Assembly (NCBI GenBank): GCA_030431475.1 | Contig: JAUIJD010000023.1 | Coordinates: 1 to 64,000 of the forward strand | DNA length: 64,000 nucleotides | Direction of reading: 5' to 3' | Origin: Verrucomicrobiia bacterium | Lineage (GTDB): Bacteria; Verrucomicrobiota; Verrucomicrobiia; Verrucomicrobiales; Akkermansiaceae | Shown: piece by piece, positions 1 to 9,547 of the stretch | How the letters are laid out: each line of letters begins with the position of its first letter | How positions within the stretch are numbered: position 1 is the first letter of the stretch | Made by a program: the position numbers and the translations under genes | The notes under the pieces: model-generated | Databases searched by the model: none | Told to the model about the DNA's origin: nothing | The model's input: only the letters and a program-made list of their open reading frames with translations

Positions 1-2
1 GC

Positions 3-470
3 CATGGCGGCGTGGTCCTCGGCTCGGAGTGCTCGGGCCACATCCGCAACGTCTTCGTCGAGAACTGCCGCATGGACAGCCCCCACCTCGACCGCGCGCT
101 CCGTTTCAAGAACAACGCGGTGCGCGGCGGCATCCTCGAGAACGTCTTCATGCGCGACGTCACCATCGGGCGCGTCGGCGAGGCGGTGCTCACCATCGAC
201 CTGCTCTACGAGGAGGGCCCCGAGGGCGAGTATCGGCCGGTCGTCCGCAACGTCCTGATGGAGAACATCACCAGCTCGGCGGCGCCGCGGGTCTTCTTCA
301 TCCGCGGCTTTGAGGGCGCGGTCGTCGAGGACATCACGATCCGCAACAGCCACTTCAGCGGCATCACCGAGACCGAGGTGATCGAGCACGCCGGGGCAAT
401 CACGATGGAGAACGTGACCGTCACCCCGGAAGAACGCAAGCCGAGCGCCAACTCCGTCCCTTCGAAATAG
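3..470 (+). CDS. Glycoside hydrolase family 28 (polygalacturonase-like), C-terminal part; 5' end outside window
   Basis: In-frame HGGVVLGSECSGHIRNVFVENCRMDSPHLDRALRFKNN... typical of the GH28 beta-helix; frame open to the window edge. Confidence 0.8.
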   Translation, partial: HGGVVLGSECSGHIRNVFVENCRMDSPHLDRALRFKNNAVRGGILENVFMRDVTIGRVGEAVLTIDLLYEEGPEGEYRPVVRNVLMENITSSAAPRVFFIRGFEGAVVEDITIRNSHFSGITETEVIEHAGAITMENVTVTPEERKPSANSVPSK

Positions 471-473
471 GCC

Positions 474-2624
474 GTGAGATCCCGCCTCCTTCTGCTGCTC
501 GCGCTCACCCCGCTGCACGCCGAATCCATCGACCGCGAGGCGCTGGTCCGGCGCCACTCGCCGGTGATCCGCGCATTCGACGTCGATGCCCCCGCCTTCG
601 TCGGAAACGGTGGCTTCGGCTTCGGTGCCGACATCACCGGCCTCCAGACCTTTTTCCACGAGCACCACCGCGACGGCGTACCCGTCGAGATGCTGAGCCG
701 CTGGTGCTGGTACTCGGAGCCAAATCCCGAAGGTCACACACTGGACGATGCCTCGGAGCCCTTCCGCCGGGCCGACGGCCGCATCGTCGACTACCCGACC
801 CGTCATTCGTCCGAGGCCGGCCAGTGGCTGCGCCGCAACCCGCGCAACCACCCGCTGGCCCAGCTCGCCTTCGAGCGCCCGGAGGGCGACGCCATTGAAC
901 CCGGCGAAATCCACGATCCCGAGCAGACCCACGACCTGTGGCGGGGCGCCATCGAGAGCCGCTTCACGCTCGATGGCGAGCCGGTCCGCGTCACCACCAC
1001 CTGCCACCCGGACCTCGACCTGCTCGCCGTCCGCATCGACTCCGCCCTGCTCGCCAACGACGGCCTTGCGGTGCGCCTCGCCTTTCCCCGCGGGCACGAC
1101 ATCGACGTCAAAAACACCCCGGCGCTCGACTTTTCGAAACCCGAAACCCACGAGACCGCAATCGCCCGCACCACCGCGCAGCGCGTCGATCTCGTCCGGC
1201 AGCGTGACGCGCTCCGCTACCACGTGGCCCTGTCCTGGAACGAAGGCTCGGAGGTCGAACCCAGCGGCGCCCACAGCTTCCAACTCCGCTCGACGGGTCC
1301 ACGCCTCGAATTCGTCATCGCCTTCGCGTCCGGCGCCCTTCCCGAGCAACTGCCCGGCTTCGAGGCCACCCTCGCCGCCAGCGCGGCCCACTGGCAGCGC
1401 TTCTGGGAAACCGGTGCGGCGGTCGATTTCTCCGGCAGCACCGACCCCCGTGCCTCGAGGATCGAGGAACGCATCATCCTCTCCCGCTATCTCATGGCCA
1501 CGCAGTGCGCCGGCGAGATCCCCCCGCAGGAGAGCGGACTCACCTGCTCGACCTGGTACGGCAAGCACCATACCGAGATGATCTGGTGGCACGCCGCCCA
1601 CTTCGCGCTGTGGGGCCACGACGAGCTGTTGGAACGGAACCTCGCCTGGTATCGCGACCAGCTTCCCGCGGCCCGCGAACTCGCCCGCAGCCGCGGCCTC
1701 CGGGGCGCGCGTTGGCCGAAGATGGTCGGCCCCGACGCCCGCGAAAGCCCGGGTGGCAATCCCCTCATCGTCTGGAACCAACCGCACCCCATCCACCTCG
1801 CCGAACTGCTGCATCGCAGCCGGCCCGGTCCGGAGGTCCTCGAGCGCTATCGCGATCTCGTCCTCGAAACCGCCGACGCCCTGGCGACCATGGTCCACTT
1901 CGACGAAGACCGGCAGCAATACGTCCTCGGACCCCCGCTGTGGATCGCCCAGGAGATCTACGACCGGGCGACCAGCCAGAACCCCTCCTTCGAACTCGCC
2001 TACTGGCGCTGGGCGCTGGAGACGGCGCAGACCTGGCGGGAGCGGCTCGACATGCCGCGGGATCCGAAATGGGACCACATCATCGCCCACCTTTCCCCGC
2101 TGCCCGAAAACGACGGCAAGTACGTCTCGCTCGGGTCCCACCCCGACACCTGGGACGAAATCGACAGCCGGCACGATCATCCCACCATGCTGGCCCCGCT
2201 CGGCGTGCTGCCCGGTGGTCCGATGGTCGATCGTGCCACCATGGACCGCACCCTCGACGCCGTGCTCGCCGACTGGGACTGGGAAACCAAGATCTGGGGC
2301 TGGGACTACCCGATGATCGCCATGACCGCGACCCGCCTCGGCCGGCCCGGGGACGCCGTCGAGATCCTCCTCCGGGACGGCCCCAACAACGTCTATCTCC
2401 CCACCGGCCACTGCCCGCAGCGCAGCGACGAGAAGCTGCCGGCCCATCCACCCCCGGGCGCCCGCAAGCGCGAGATCGCCGCCTACCTGCCGGCCAACGG
2501 CTCCTTTCTCGCCACCGTCGCCCTGATGGTCGCCGGCTGGGACGGCTGCGACACCGAGCACCCGGGCTTTCCCAAGGACGGCCGCTGGACGATTCGCGCC
2601 GAGGGATTGAAGCCGCTTCCCTGA
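474..2624 (+). CDS. Secreted six-hairpin glycosidase / GH65-like hydrolase
   Basis: Long ORF with signal peptide (MRSRLLLLLALTPLHA), GTG start 3 bp after upstream stop; catalytic-domain-like WNQPHPIHLAELL and GWDYPMIAMTATRLG. Confidence 0.6.
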   Translation: MRSRLLLLLALTPLHAESIDREALVRRHSPVIRAFDVDAPAFVGNGGFGFGADITGLQTFFHEHHRDGVPVEMLSRWCWYSEPNPEGHTLDDASEPFRRADGRIVDYPTRHSSEAGQWLRRNPRNHPLAQLAFERPEGDAIEPGEIHDPEQTHDLWRGAIESRFTLDGEPVRVTTTCHPDLDLLAVRIDSALLANDGLAVRLAFPRGHDIDVKNTPALDFSKPETHETAIARTTAQRVDLVRQRDALRYHVALSWNEGSEVEPSGAHSFQLRSTGPRLEFVIAFASGALPEQLPGFEATLAASAAHWQRFWETGAAVDFSGSTDPRASRIEERIILSRYLMATQCAGEIPPQESGLTCSTWYGKHHTEMIWWHAAHFALWGHDELLERNLAWYRDQLPAARELARSRGLRGARWPKMVGPDARESPGGNPLIVWNQPHPIHLAELLHRSRPGPEVLERYRDLVLETADALATMVHFDEDRQQYVLGPPLWIAQEIYDRATSQNPSFELAYWRWALETAQTWRERLDMPRDPKWDHIIAHLSPLPENDGKYVSLGSHPDTWDEIDSRHDHPTMLAPLGVLPGGPMVDRATMDRTLDAVLADWDWETKIWGWDYPMIAMTATRLGRPGDAVEILLRDGPNNVYLPTGHCPQRSDEKLPAHPPPGARKREIAAYLPANGSFLATVALMVAGWDGCDTEHPGFPKDGRWTIRAEGLKPLP

Positions 2625-2681
2625 CCCCTTGCCGCCCGCGGGCTGGCAATCTCCGCGACCCATGTTAGGTAGAGGGTGCCC

Positions 2682-3512
2682 ATGACGCCGCCCGATTGCC
2701 CCGACCAGCCGCAGCCCACGGAGGAACACCAGATCAGCGAGGAGCAGATCCGCGAACAGCTCGCCTTCGAGCTCGAACTTCCCGATCGCTCCCTGCTCAG
2801 CGGCCCCCGCTCCCGGTTGCGCGAGCTGAGCACCCTGGGCCGGGTGGCCTGGGACTTCATCAAGGCCTTCCGCGCGCTCCACTTCGCCGGGCCGGCGGTC
2901 ACCATTTTCGGCTCCGCCCGCACCCAGCCCGGCACCACCTACTACGAGCTCGCCCGCACCATGGGCTCGGAGGTGGCGAAGCTCGGGTTCACCGTCATCA
3001 CCGGCGGCGGTCCCGGCATCATGGAGGCCGGCAACCGCGGCGCCCGCGAGGCCGGCGGACGCTCGATCGGCGTCAACATCGAGCTGCCCTTCGAGCAGCA
3101 TCTCAACCCCTACGTCGACCGCGCCGTCGACATGCACTACTTCTTCACCCGCAAGGTCATCCTGGTGAAGTATTCCTACGCTTTCGTCGTCCTGCCCGGC
3201 GGCGCCGGCACGATGGACGAGATGTTCGAGACGATGACCCTGATGCAGACCGGCAAGATCCGGAACTTCCCCATCATCCTGATGGGCAAGGACTACTGGC
3301 AGCCGCTGATGGATTTCGTCTATCGAATGGCCGAGGCCGGCACCATCAGCCCCGACGACCCGGAGCTGATCTTCTTCACCGACGACCCCGACGAAGCCGT
3401 CGCCCACCTCCAGCGTCATGCCGTCCGTCAGTTCGGCCTGAGAAAGCGGCATCTCCCGAAAGCGAAGGGCATCCTCGGCGAAAGCGGCCTCCCCGCCGCG
3501 TCGGAGACTTGA
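2682..3512 (+). CDS. TIGR00730/LOG-family Rossmann-fold protein
   Basis: GGGPGIMEAGNRGAREAGG and LPGGAGTMDEMFE motifs (LOG/lysine decarboxylase-like family); ATG 2682 (GTG 2676 also possible). Confidence 0.85.
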   Translation: MTPPDCPDQPQPTEEHQISEEQIREQLAFELELPDRSLLSGPRSRLRELSTLGRVAWDFIKAFRALHFAGPAVTIFGSARTQPGTTYYELARTMGSEVAKLGFTVITGGGPGIMEAGNRGAREAGGRSIGVNIELPFEQHLNPYVDRAVDMHYFFTRKVILVKYSYAFVVLPGGAGTMDEMFETMTLMQTGKIRNFPIILMGKDYWQPLMDFVYRMAEAGTISPDDPELIFFTDDPDEAVAHLQRHAVRQFGLRKRHLPKAKGILGESGLPAASET

Positions 3513-3543
3513 TCCGGAGATGGGATGCCCTAGCGTTTGCATC

Positions 3544-3813
3544 GTGCCCGACTCCTTCCACCCGGCGCTGGACCACGCCCGCCGTGCCCGCCCCGCCCCG
3601 CTGCCCCGCGATTTCGCCGATCGCGTGCTGCGCCAGGCCGCCCGGCAGGTCGAGCGGCTCCCGGCCATCGCGAGCCGCTCCGGCATGATGACCACCGCGA
3701 TCGCCGCCGTGACCGCCGCCGCGCTCGTCGCCTGGGCCGCCGACCGGCCCGCGCCTTCCGCAGAGCCGCCCGCGCTCGGCTCCTTCTCCACCCCTCTTCT
3801 CGCGTCCCCGTGA
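3544..3813 (+). CDS. Small single-TM protein, CnrY-like anti-sigma candidate
   Basis: About 89 aa from GTG 3544; short cytoplasmic N-terminus and one TM (MMTTAIAAVTAAALVAWAA); stop overlaps start of the next gene (GTGA). Confidence 0.5.
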   Translation: MPDSFHPALDHARRARPAPLPRDFADRVLRQAARQVERLPAIASRSGMMTTAIAAVTAAALVAWAADRPAPSAEPPALGSFSTPLLASP

Positions 3814-4244
3814 CCCGGCCCGCCGCCCTCGGCCTCTGGGCCCTCGCCACCGTGGCCCTCGCCGCCGCCACCAGCTTCCTCGTCCTCCGCTGGCACGCCC
3901 CGGCCGACGCGGCTCCGCCCGACTTCCACCACTGGATGCACGAGCAACTCGAGCTCACCGCTGCCCAGCACGATGCCCTCGCCCCGGCCGAACAGCGCTT
4001 CGAGGAAAGCCGCCGCAAGCTGGAGGCACGCATCGCGAACGCCGGCCGCGCCCTCGCCACCGCGATCCGCCATGAAAAGCCCGGCTCTCCGGAGATCGAT
4101 GCCGCCCTCCAGCAGCTTCATGCCGCCCAGGCGGAACTCCAGCGCGCCACCCTTCACCACTTCTTCGAAATGAAGGAGCAACTGGACCCCGAACAGTCCG
4201 AGAAGCTCCTCGAATGGACCCATGATCGGCTCATCCATCCCTAG
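3810..4244 (+). CDS. Periplasmic metal-sensor protein, CnrX-like
   Basis: N-terminal TM then HHWMHEQL...QRATLHHFFEMKEQLDPEQ; spacing HxxxH and HxxxM matches CnrX metal ligands as I recall them. Confidence 0.7.
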   Translation: MTRPAALGLWALATVALAAATSFLVLRWHAPADAAPPDFHHWMHEQLELTAAQHDALAPAEQRFEESRRKLEARIANAGRALATAIRHEKPGSPEIDAALQQLHAAQAELQRATLHHFFEMKEQLDPEQSEKLLEWTHDRLIHP

Positions 4245-4812
4245 TCCGGCATCGGTCCCGGCCACCCCGACCCCCGACGAGCTTCGGGAGGCCGCCGACA
4301 TCGCCGCCGCCCGCGGCGGCTGCGACGATGCCTTCCGGGCGCTCGTCGAGCGCCACCAGCACCGCATCCACCGCCTCTGCTTCCACTACCTCGGCAACGA
4401 GGCCGACGCGGTCGAGGCCTGCCAGGATACCTTCGTCCGCGCCCACCGCGCCCTGCCCCGTTTCCAACCCCGGGCGCGACTCTCGACCTGGCTGCACCGG
4501 ATCGCCCTGAACCTCTGCCGCGACCGGATCCGCCGCCGCCGCCCCACGATCGCCCTCGACGACCTGGATTTCCCCTGCGAAGGCGCGTCTCCCGACGAGG
4601 CCGCCATCCGCGAGGCCGACCTCGCCAAGCTCGACCGCGCCCTCGCCACGCTGCCCGCCCGGCTCCGTGACGTGGTCGTGCTGAGCTGTCTCGAAGGCCT
4701 GAGCCACGCCGAGTGCGCCGCCATCCTCAAGTGCGGCGAACGCGCGATCGAGGGCCGGCTCTATCGTGCCCGCCAGCGCCTCGCCGTCTGGTGGGCGAAG
4801 GCTGAGGCTTGA
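4222..4812 (+). CDS. ECF-type RNA polymerase sigma factor (CnrH-like position)
   Basis: Sigma-70 region 2 (ACQDTFVRAHRALPRFQPRARLSTWLHRIALNLCRDRIRRRR) and region 4 (LPARLRDVVVLSCLEGLSHAECAAILKCGERAIEGRLYRARQRL). Confidence 0.9.
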   Translation: MIGSSIPSPASVPATPTPDELREAADIAAARGGCDDAFRALVERHQHRIHRLCFHYLGNEADAVEACQDTFVRAHRALPRFQPRARLSTWLHRIALNLCRDRIRRRRPTIALDDLDFPCEGASPDEAAIREADLAKLDRALATLPARLRDVVVLSCLEGLSHAECAAILKCGERAIEGRLYRARQRLAVWWAKAEA

Positions 4813-4817
4813 GCGCC

Positions 4818-5014
4818 TTTGAAGTGCGGAGGCCTTGTCCGTCGAAGCTTCCGCGAAGTCGGATGCCACCGCTTTTCGGGCGACGTGCGGTGAATCGTGA
4901 AGCAAACGTCCCGCCTGAAGCGAACGAGCGCTTTGCCGGCGTGGCGATGATCTCCGGTTCTGCGATACCGGTCGGGTCGTTCCCAAAGCGGTGGCAAGCC
5001 ACCGCACTCCAAAA
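4818..5014. repeat. Intergenic inverted-repeat element (AGTGCGG..GCCACCGC type)
   Basis: Right end (reverse complement) TTTTGGAGTGCGGTGGCTTGCCACCGCTTT; left end TTTGAAGTGCGGAGGCCTTG...TGCCACCGCTTTT, an imperfect match with an insertion. Confidence 0.6.
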
Positions 5015-5052
5015 AATCCGTGGGATCTCCGGCTCCCCCGCGTTTCATCAGT

Positions 5053-7110
5053 GTGAATCGCTCCACCCTGCTGCTTCTCGCGCTCACCCTCCCGTCCTTC
5101 TCCCAGGAATCCGCCGACTCCGTCCTCGGCTCGCTCGATCCCCTGATCATCACCGGCAAGGCCGAAAACCTCCTCGGTCAGGCCCGAACCGCCTCGAAGG
5201 GCCAGTCCGACCGAGACGAACTCCTGGAGCGCCCCTACCTCCGCCGCGGCGAGCTGCTCGAGGTGGTGCCCGGCCTGATCGCCACCCAGCACTCCGGCGA
5301 CGGCAAGGCGAACCAGTATTTTGTCCGCGGCTACAATCTCGACCACGGCACCGACTTCGGGCTCTTCGTCGATGGCATGCCGGCCAACTACCGCGCCCAC
5401 GGCCACGGCCAGGGATACGCCGACATCAATTTCCTCATCCCCGAGTTCGTCGAGCGCCTCGACTACCAGAAAGGCCCCTTCGACCCCCGGCTCGGCGACC
5501 TCACCACCGCCGGCGCCGCCGAGTTCTCGCTGGTCAACCAGCTCGACCGCGGTTTCGCCCAGTTCACCCTCGGCGAGGACGCCTTCTACCGCACCGTCTT
5601 CGGCCACTCGGTCGAGGCCGGCGGCGGCGTCCTCACCTACGGCGGCGAGGCTCAGTTCTACGACGGCCCCTGGGTGCTCGACGGCGATTCACACCGCTAC
5701 AACGGCATCATCCGCTGGCACACCGGCGACGACGAGAATTTCTTCAACCTCACCTTCCTCGCCTCGCAAGGTGAGTGGACCTCCACCGACCAGGTCCCCG
5801 AACGCGCCATCTCCAGCGGCCTCATCGACCGACTCGGCTTCATCGATCCGACCGTCGGCGGCGACTCGCAGCGCTACTCGCTGTCGATGAACTGGGGCCG
5901 GCGCTGCGACGACGTCGTCTGGCGCGCCAACGCCTACGTCGGCTACTACGACCTCGATCTCTACTCGAACTTCACCTACTTCCTCGACGATCCCGTCAAC
6001 GGCGACCAGTTCCGCCAGTCCGACCAGCGCGTCTTCTTCGGCGGGGAAATCAGCGCCACCTTCGAGGACCGCAGCCTGTTCGGCGCGGAGACCGACTACA
6101 CCCTCGGCTTCCAGACTCGCAACGACCTCATCTGGGATCTCGAGCTCGCCCGCACCGCCAACCGCTTCGACGTCAACCCGATCCGCTCGGACGATGTTTT
6201 CACCGGCAACTACTCCGTCTTCGTCGGCGCGGAAACGGTGTGGAACGACTGGTTCCGCACTCAGGCCGGCCTGCGGGGCGACCTGTTCTACTTCGACGTC
6301 GACAGCGACCTGCCGGTCAACAGCGGCGACGAATGGGACGGCATCGTCGTGCCCAAGCTCAACCTCATCTTCGGACCGTGGAACGACACCGAGTACTACC
6401 TGAACCTCGGCGGCGGCTTCCACTCCAACGACGCTCGCGGCCTCTTCACCACCATCGACCCCAACGACGGCGTCACGCCGGTCCGCCCGGTCGACCCGCT
6501 GGTCCGCACCTGGGGCGCGGAGCTCGGTGCCCGCACCCAGTGGAACGACTGCCTCACCACCACCGCCGCCGTGTGGTGGCTCCACAACGACTCCGAACTG
6601 CTCTACGTCGGCGACGCCGGCAACGTCGAGGCGGGCCCCGACACCACCCGCTACGGCGTCGAGCTCGCCGCCTACTGGCGTCCGACCGACTGGTTCGCCT
6701 TCGACGCCGAGTTCGCCTGGTCCGAGGGCCGCTACGATGACATCTGGTTCCCCGGCGGTCCCTACATCGAGAATCAGGTCCCGATCGTGCTCTCCACCGG
6801 TCTCACCTTCGGCCGCGACACCGGATGGTTCGGCGCCCTGCGGGCCCGCTACTTCTCCGAGCGCCCCCTCACCGCCACCGCCGGGGTCAATGCCGAGGAC
6901 TCGCTGCAGGTCAACGCCCGCCTCGGCTACCGCTGGGAGAACTGCGAGGTCGCGCTCGACTGCCTCAACCTCCTCGACCGCGCCGACAACGACATCGAGT
7001 ACTACTACACCTCGCGGCTCCCCGGCGAACCCGCCGCCGGCATCGACGACGTCCACCTCCACCCGACCGAGCCGCGCACCCTCCGCGCCACCGTCACCTG
7101 GTTCTTCTGA
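5053..7110 (+). CDS. TonB-dependent receptor
   Basis: Signal peptide, plug domain (LEVVPGLIATQHSGDGKANQYFVRGYNLDHGTDFGLFVDGMP), beta-barrel and C-terminal aromatic residue (TVTWFF). Confidence 0.93.
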   Translation: MNRSTLLLLALTLPSFSQESADSVLGSLDPLIITGKAENLLGQARTASKGQSDRDELLERPYLRRGELLEVVPGLIATQHSGDGKANQYFVRGYNLDHGTDFGLFVDGMPANYRAHGHGQGYADINFLIPEFVERLDYQKGPFDPRLGDLTTAGAAEFSLVNQLDRGFAQFTLGEDAFYRTVFGHSVEAGGGVLTYGGEAQFYDGPWVLDGDSHRYNGIIRWHTGDDENFFNLTFLASQGEWTSTDQVPERAISSGLIDRLGFIDPTVGGDSQRYSLSMNWGRRCDDVVWRANAYVGYYDLDLYSNFTYFLDDPVNGDQFRQSDQRVFFGGEISATFEDRSLFGAETDYTLGFQTRNDLIWDLELARTANRFDVNPIRSDDVFTGNYSVFVGAETVWNDWFRTQAGLRGDLFYFDVDSDLPVNSGDEWDGIVVPKLNLIFGPWNDTEYYLNLGGGFHSNDARGLFTTIDPNDGVTPVRPVDPLVRTWGAELGARTQWNDCLTTTAAVWWLHNDSELLYVGDAGNVEAGPDTTRYGVELAAYWRPTDWFAFDAEFAWSEGRYDDIWFPGGPYIENQVPIVLSTGLTFGRDTGWFGALRARYFSERPLTATAGVNAEDSLQVNARLGYRWENCEVALDCLNLLDRADNDIEYYYTSRLPGEPAAGIDDVHLHPTEPRTLRATVTWFF

Positions 7111-7116
7111 AGGTGG

Positions 7117-7159
7117 CTGCGGCATCCTGCCGCAGGCCGTCACGGCGGCTTCCAGCCGC
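7117..7159. repeat. Two short palindromes after the TonB receptor stop
   Basis: CTGCGGCATCCTGCCGCAG and GCGGCTTCCAGCCGC. Confidence 0.5.
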
Positions 7160-7197
7160 TGCTTGACGCCTCCCCCATGCCCGCCTAAACGACCGCC

Positions 7198-7596
7198 GTG
7201 CGTCTCCTGCGCATCATCCTGGTCCTCGGCGCCTTCGTTCATCTGAGCGGTGGTCACTACGGCGTGCTGCAGGGCATCGCCTGGGCGACGATGCTGGTGC
7301 AGTATTCCGCCGCCGACGGCCTCGTCGAGGGCGCCCGCAAGACCTTCGACGGCGACCATCCGTGTGAGATGTGCCGCTCGATCGCCTCCGCGAAACAGCA
7401 GGAATCCCAGCGGGAGCCCTCCCTCCCCGCCACCGGCATCGAGAAGCTTTCCCTGAAGGACCTGCGCCCCCCGGAACCGATCGCACTCCGGCACCCCCGG
7501 GCCCGTGACCACGGAAACGCGTCCTTCATTTCCCCGGATCCGATCGGCGGGCTGGCCGGCGCGCGCCCCCCTCTCCCTCCGCCGCGAGGCGTCTGA
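7198..7596 (+). CDS. Conserved small membrane protein with CxxC motif
   Basis: GTG start; N-terminal hydrophobic segment; DHPCEMCRSIASAKQQE; located between TonB receptor and OMP. Confidence 0.55.
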   Translation: MRLLRIILVLGAFVHLSGGHYGVLQGIAWATMLVQYSAADGLVEGARKTFDGDHPCEMCRSIASAKQQESQREPSLPATGIEKLSLKDLRPPEPIALRHPRARDHGNASFISPDPIGGLAGARPPLPPPRGV

Positions 7597-7843
7597 GGCA
7601 TTCCCATCGGCGCGAACTTGACGCGCACTCCATCCCCGCTCGAGCGGCCATCCCGGCCGTGCTCGTCGTCCGGGGCTGGCTCCGGGACGCGCGACGCCGT
7701 CGCGTCCGTCCCGTCCTCGAGGCCGGTTCCACCCGGCGCCCGATCACTCCGCACGGTCCGCCAACCTGCTCCGTTCCACGGTGCCAGGCCCGCGCCCGTC
7801 CCGCGGCGACGCCGCATTCCCATTCCAACCATTTCCCATTTCA

Positions 7844-8917
7844 ATGAAGACTCTAACAACCATTCTGTTCGCCATCCTCCTCCAGCCCGTGTTCGCCGTC
7901 TGCGAATGCGAACCCTACTGCACCTGCGGCCACGGCCCCGGGGGCCCGATCTCGCTCATGGGCGACCACACCCACGACGCCGGAGAGTGGATGCTCTCCT
8001 ACCGCTACATGTCCATGGACATGGACGGCATGTACCGCGGCTCCGACGCGGTCTCGGCCGGACAGGTCTTCGGCGCCGGCTATGTCGTCAGCCCCCGCCG
8101 CATGACCATGGACATGCACATGCTCGGGCTCATGTATGCCCCGACCGACGACCTCACCCTCATGGCCATGCTCCCCCACACCAGCATGGAGATGAGCCAC
8201 GAGATCGACCCGGCCGCCGGCATGCTGGTCATGCTCAACGGGGGAAGCCGCTACTTCACCACCGAATCGAGCGGCATCGGCGACCTCAAGTTCAGTGCGC
8301 TGATCGATCTCCATGAAGACGGCGCCCATCACCTCCATGGCGGCATCGGCATCAGCCTGCCCACCGGATCGATCGGCGAAAGGGACCTCGTCCCCGGCCC
8401 CGGCGGACGCCTTTCGCGCCAGCTCCCGGCCGCGATGCAGCTCGGCTCGGGCAGCATCGACCTCCTGCCGTCGCTCACCTACCGCTACCACGGCGAAGGC
8501 TGGTCGGCCGGCGTCCAGGCGGCCGGCATCTACCGGACCCAGACCAACTGGCACAACTACCGCCTCGGCCACCGCTTCGATCTCAACACCTGGGTCTCGT
8601 GGGTTCCCCGTGAATGGGTCTCCCTCAGCGGCGGCCTCGCCTACCGCTGGGAGGACGAAATGGCCGGCCTGCAGACCGACCTGCTCCTGCGTCCGCCCTT
8701 CGCCCCGGCCCGGCTCACCGTGCCCACCGCCTTCGCCATGAACTACGGCGGCCAGCGCATCGAGGCCATCGTCGGCGTGAACTTCCTCATCCCCGAAGGC
8801 CCGCTCGAGGGCAACCGCTTCGGCGTCGATGTCCGCCTGCCCCTCTGGCAGGACGTGAACGGCTACCGCCTCGGCACCGACATCACCGTCACCGGCGGCT
8901 GGCGCTACTCGTTCTGA
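7844..8917 (+). CDS. Met/His/Cys-rich outer-membrane transporter-like protein (possibly the phenol MetA-pathway OMP family)
   Basis: Signal peptide, CECEPYCTCGHGPG, HTHDAGEWMLSYRYMSMDMDGMYRG, RRMTMDMHMLGLMYA, barrel-like C-terminus ending in F. Confidence 0.6.
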   Translation: MKTLTTILFAILLQPVFAVCECEPYCTCGHGPGGPISLMGDHTHDAGEWMLSYRYMSMDMDGMYRGSDAVSAGQVFGAGYVVSPRRMTMDMHMLGLMYAPTDDLTLMAMLPHTSMEMSHEIDPAAGMLVMLNGGSRYFTTESSGIGDLKFSALIDLHEDGAHHLHGGIGISLPTGSIGERDLVPGPGGRLSRQLPAAMQLGSGSIDLLPSLTYRYHGEGWSAGVQAAGIYRTQTNWHNYRLGHRFDLNTWVSWVPREWVSLSGGLAYRWEDEMAGLQTDLLLRPPFAPARLTVPTAFAMNYGGQRIEAIVGVNFLIPEGPLEGNRFGVDVRLPLWQDVNGYRLGTDITVTGGWRYSF

Positions 8918-9501
8918 CGCGCCGGCGCCTCTCCCCCGGCAAACTCCGCGAGTCGCCCGGCCAGGGCAGCTCCCGGAGGCGTCGGGGGAATCTTGTCGAG
9001 GTCCTCCAGGTCCCAGCGGAAGATCACCTTGTAGCCGTCCCACTCGGCGTCCGCGCCGGTGTCACGCATCCAGCGCACCGCCGCCACGTTCTCCGGCATG
9101 GTGTAGCCGACGAAGCGCCGCACCCCGGCCTCGCGCGCCTCCACCCACAGGCGGGCCAGCAGCAGCGTGCCCACACCCCGCCGCTGATCCCCGTCGAGCA
9201 CCGTGCAGGAGAACTCCGCCTCATCCGGATCCTCCGTCGAGCGCCACCAGCTCGCCGCCCCGACCCCGGGATAATCCCGTGCCGGATCGAGCACCGCCCA
9301 CACGGCGTGGTTGCCCGGATCCTCCTTCAGCAGGCGCCGGAGCATGCCATCGCCGATCAACTCCCCGCTGCGTACCCAGAAGCGCTGATAGCGCGCATCC
9401 GGCGAGAGCCGCCGATACCCCTCGGCCACCCCCTCGCGATCTTCCGGCCCGAGGTGACGCACCCTCACCGGCGTTCCGTCGTCCAGCGTTGTCTCGATCA
9501 C
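8905..9501 (-). CDS. GNAT-family N-acetyltransferase
   Basis: VRHLGPEDREGVAEGYRRLSPDARYQRFW ... DQRRGVGTLLLARLWVEAREAGVRRFVGYTMPEN. Confidence 0.8.
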   Translation of the reverse strand: MIETTLDDGTPVRVRHLGPEDREGVAEGYRRLSPDARYQRFWVRSGELIGDGMLRRLLKEDPGNHAVWAVLDPARDYPGVGAASWWRSTEDPDEAEFSCTVLDGDQRRGVGTLLLARLWVEAREAGVRRFVGYTMPENVAAVRWMRDTGADAEWDGYKVIFRWDLEDLDKIPPTPPGAALAGRLAEFAGGEAPARQNE

Positions 9502-9547
9502 CCCGAAACGCTATCCCTTCCCCAAGCCTCCCGCAACCCAAGCCCAT

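Noticed and set aside
5689-7512. 607-aa minus ORF antisense to the TonB receptor
   Set aside because: Low-complexity V/E/G/D-rich translation mirroring high-GC third positions of the real plus-strand gene; no recognisable domain.
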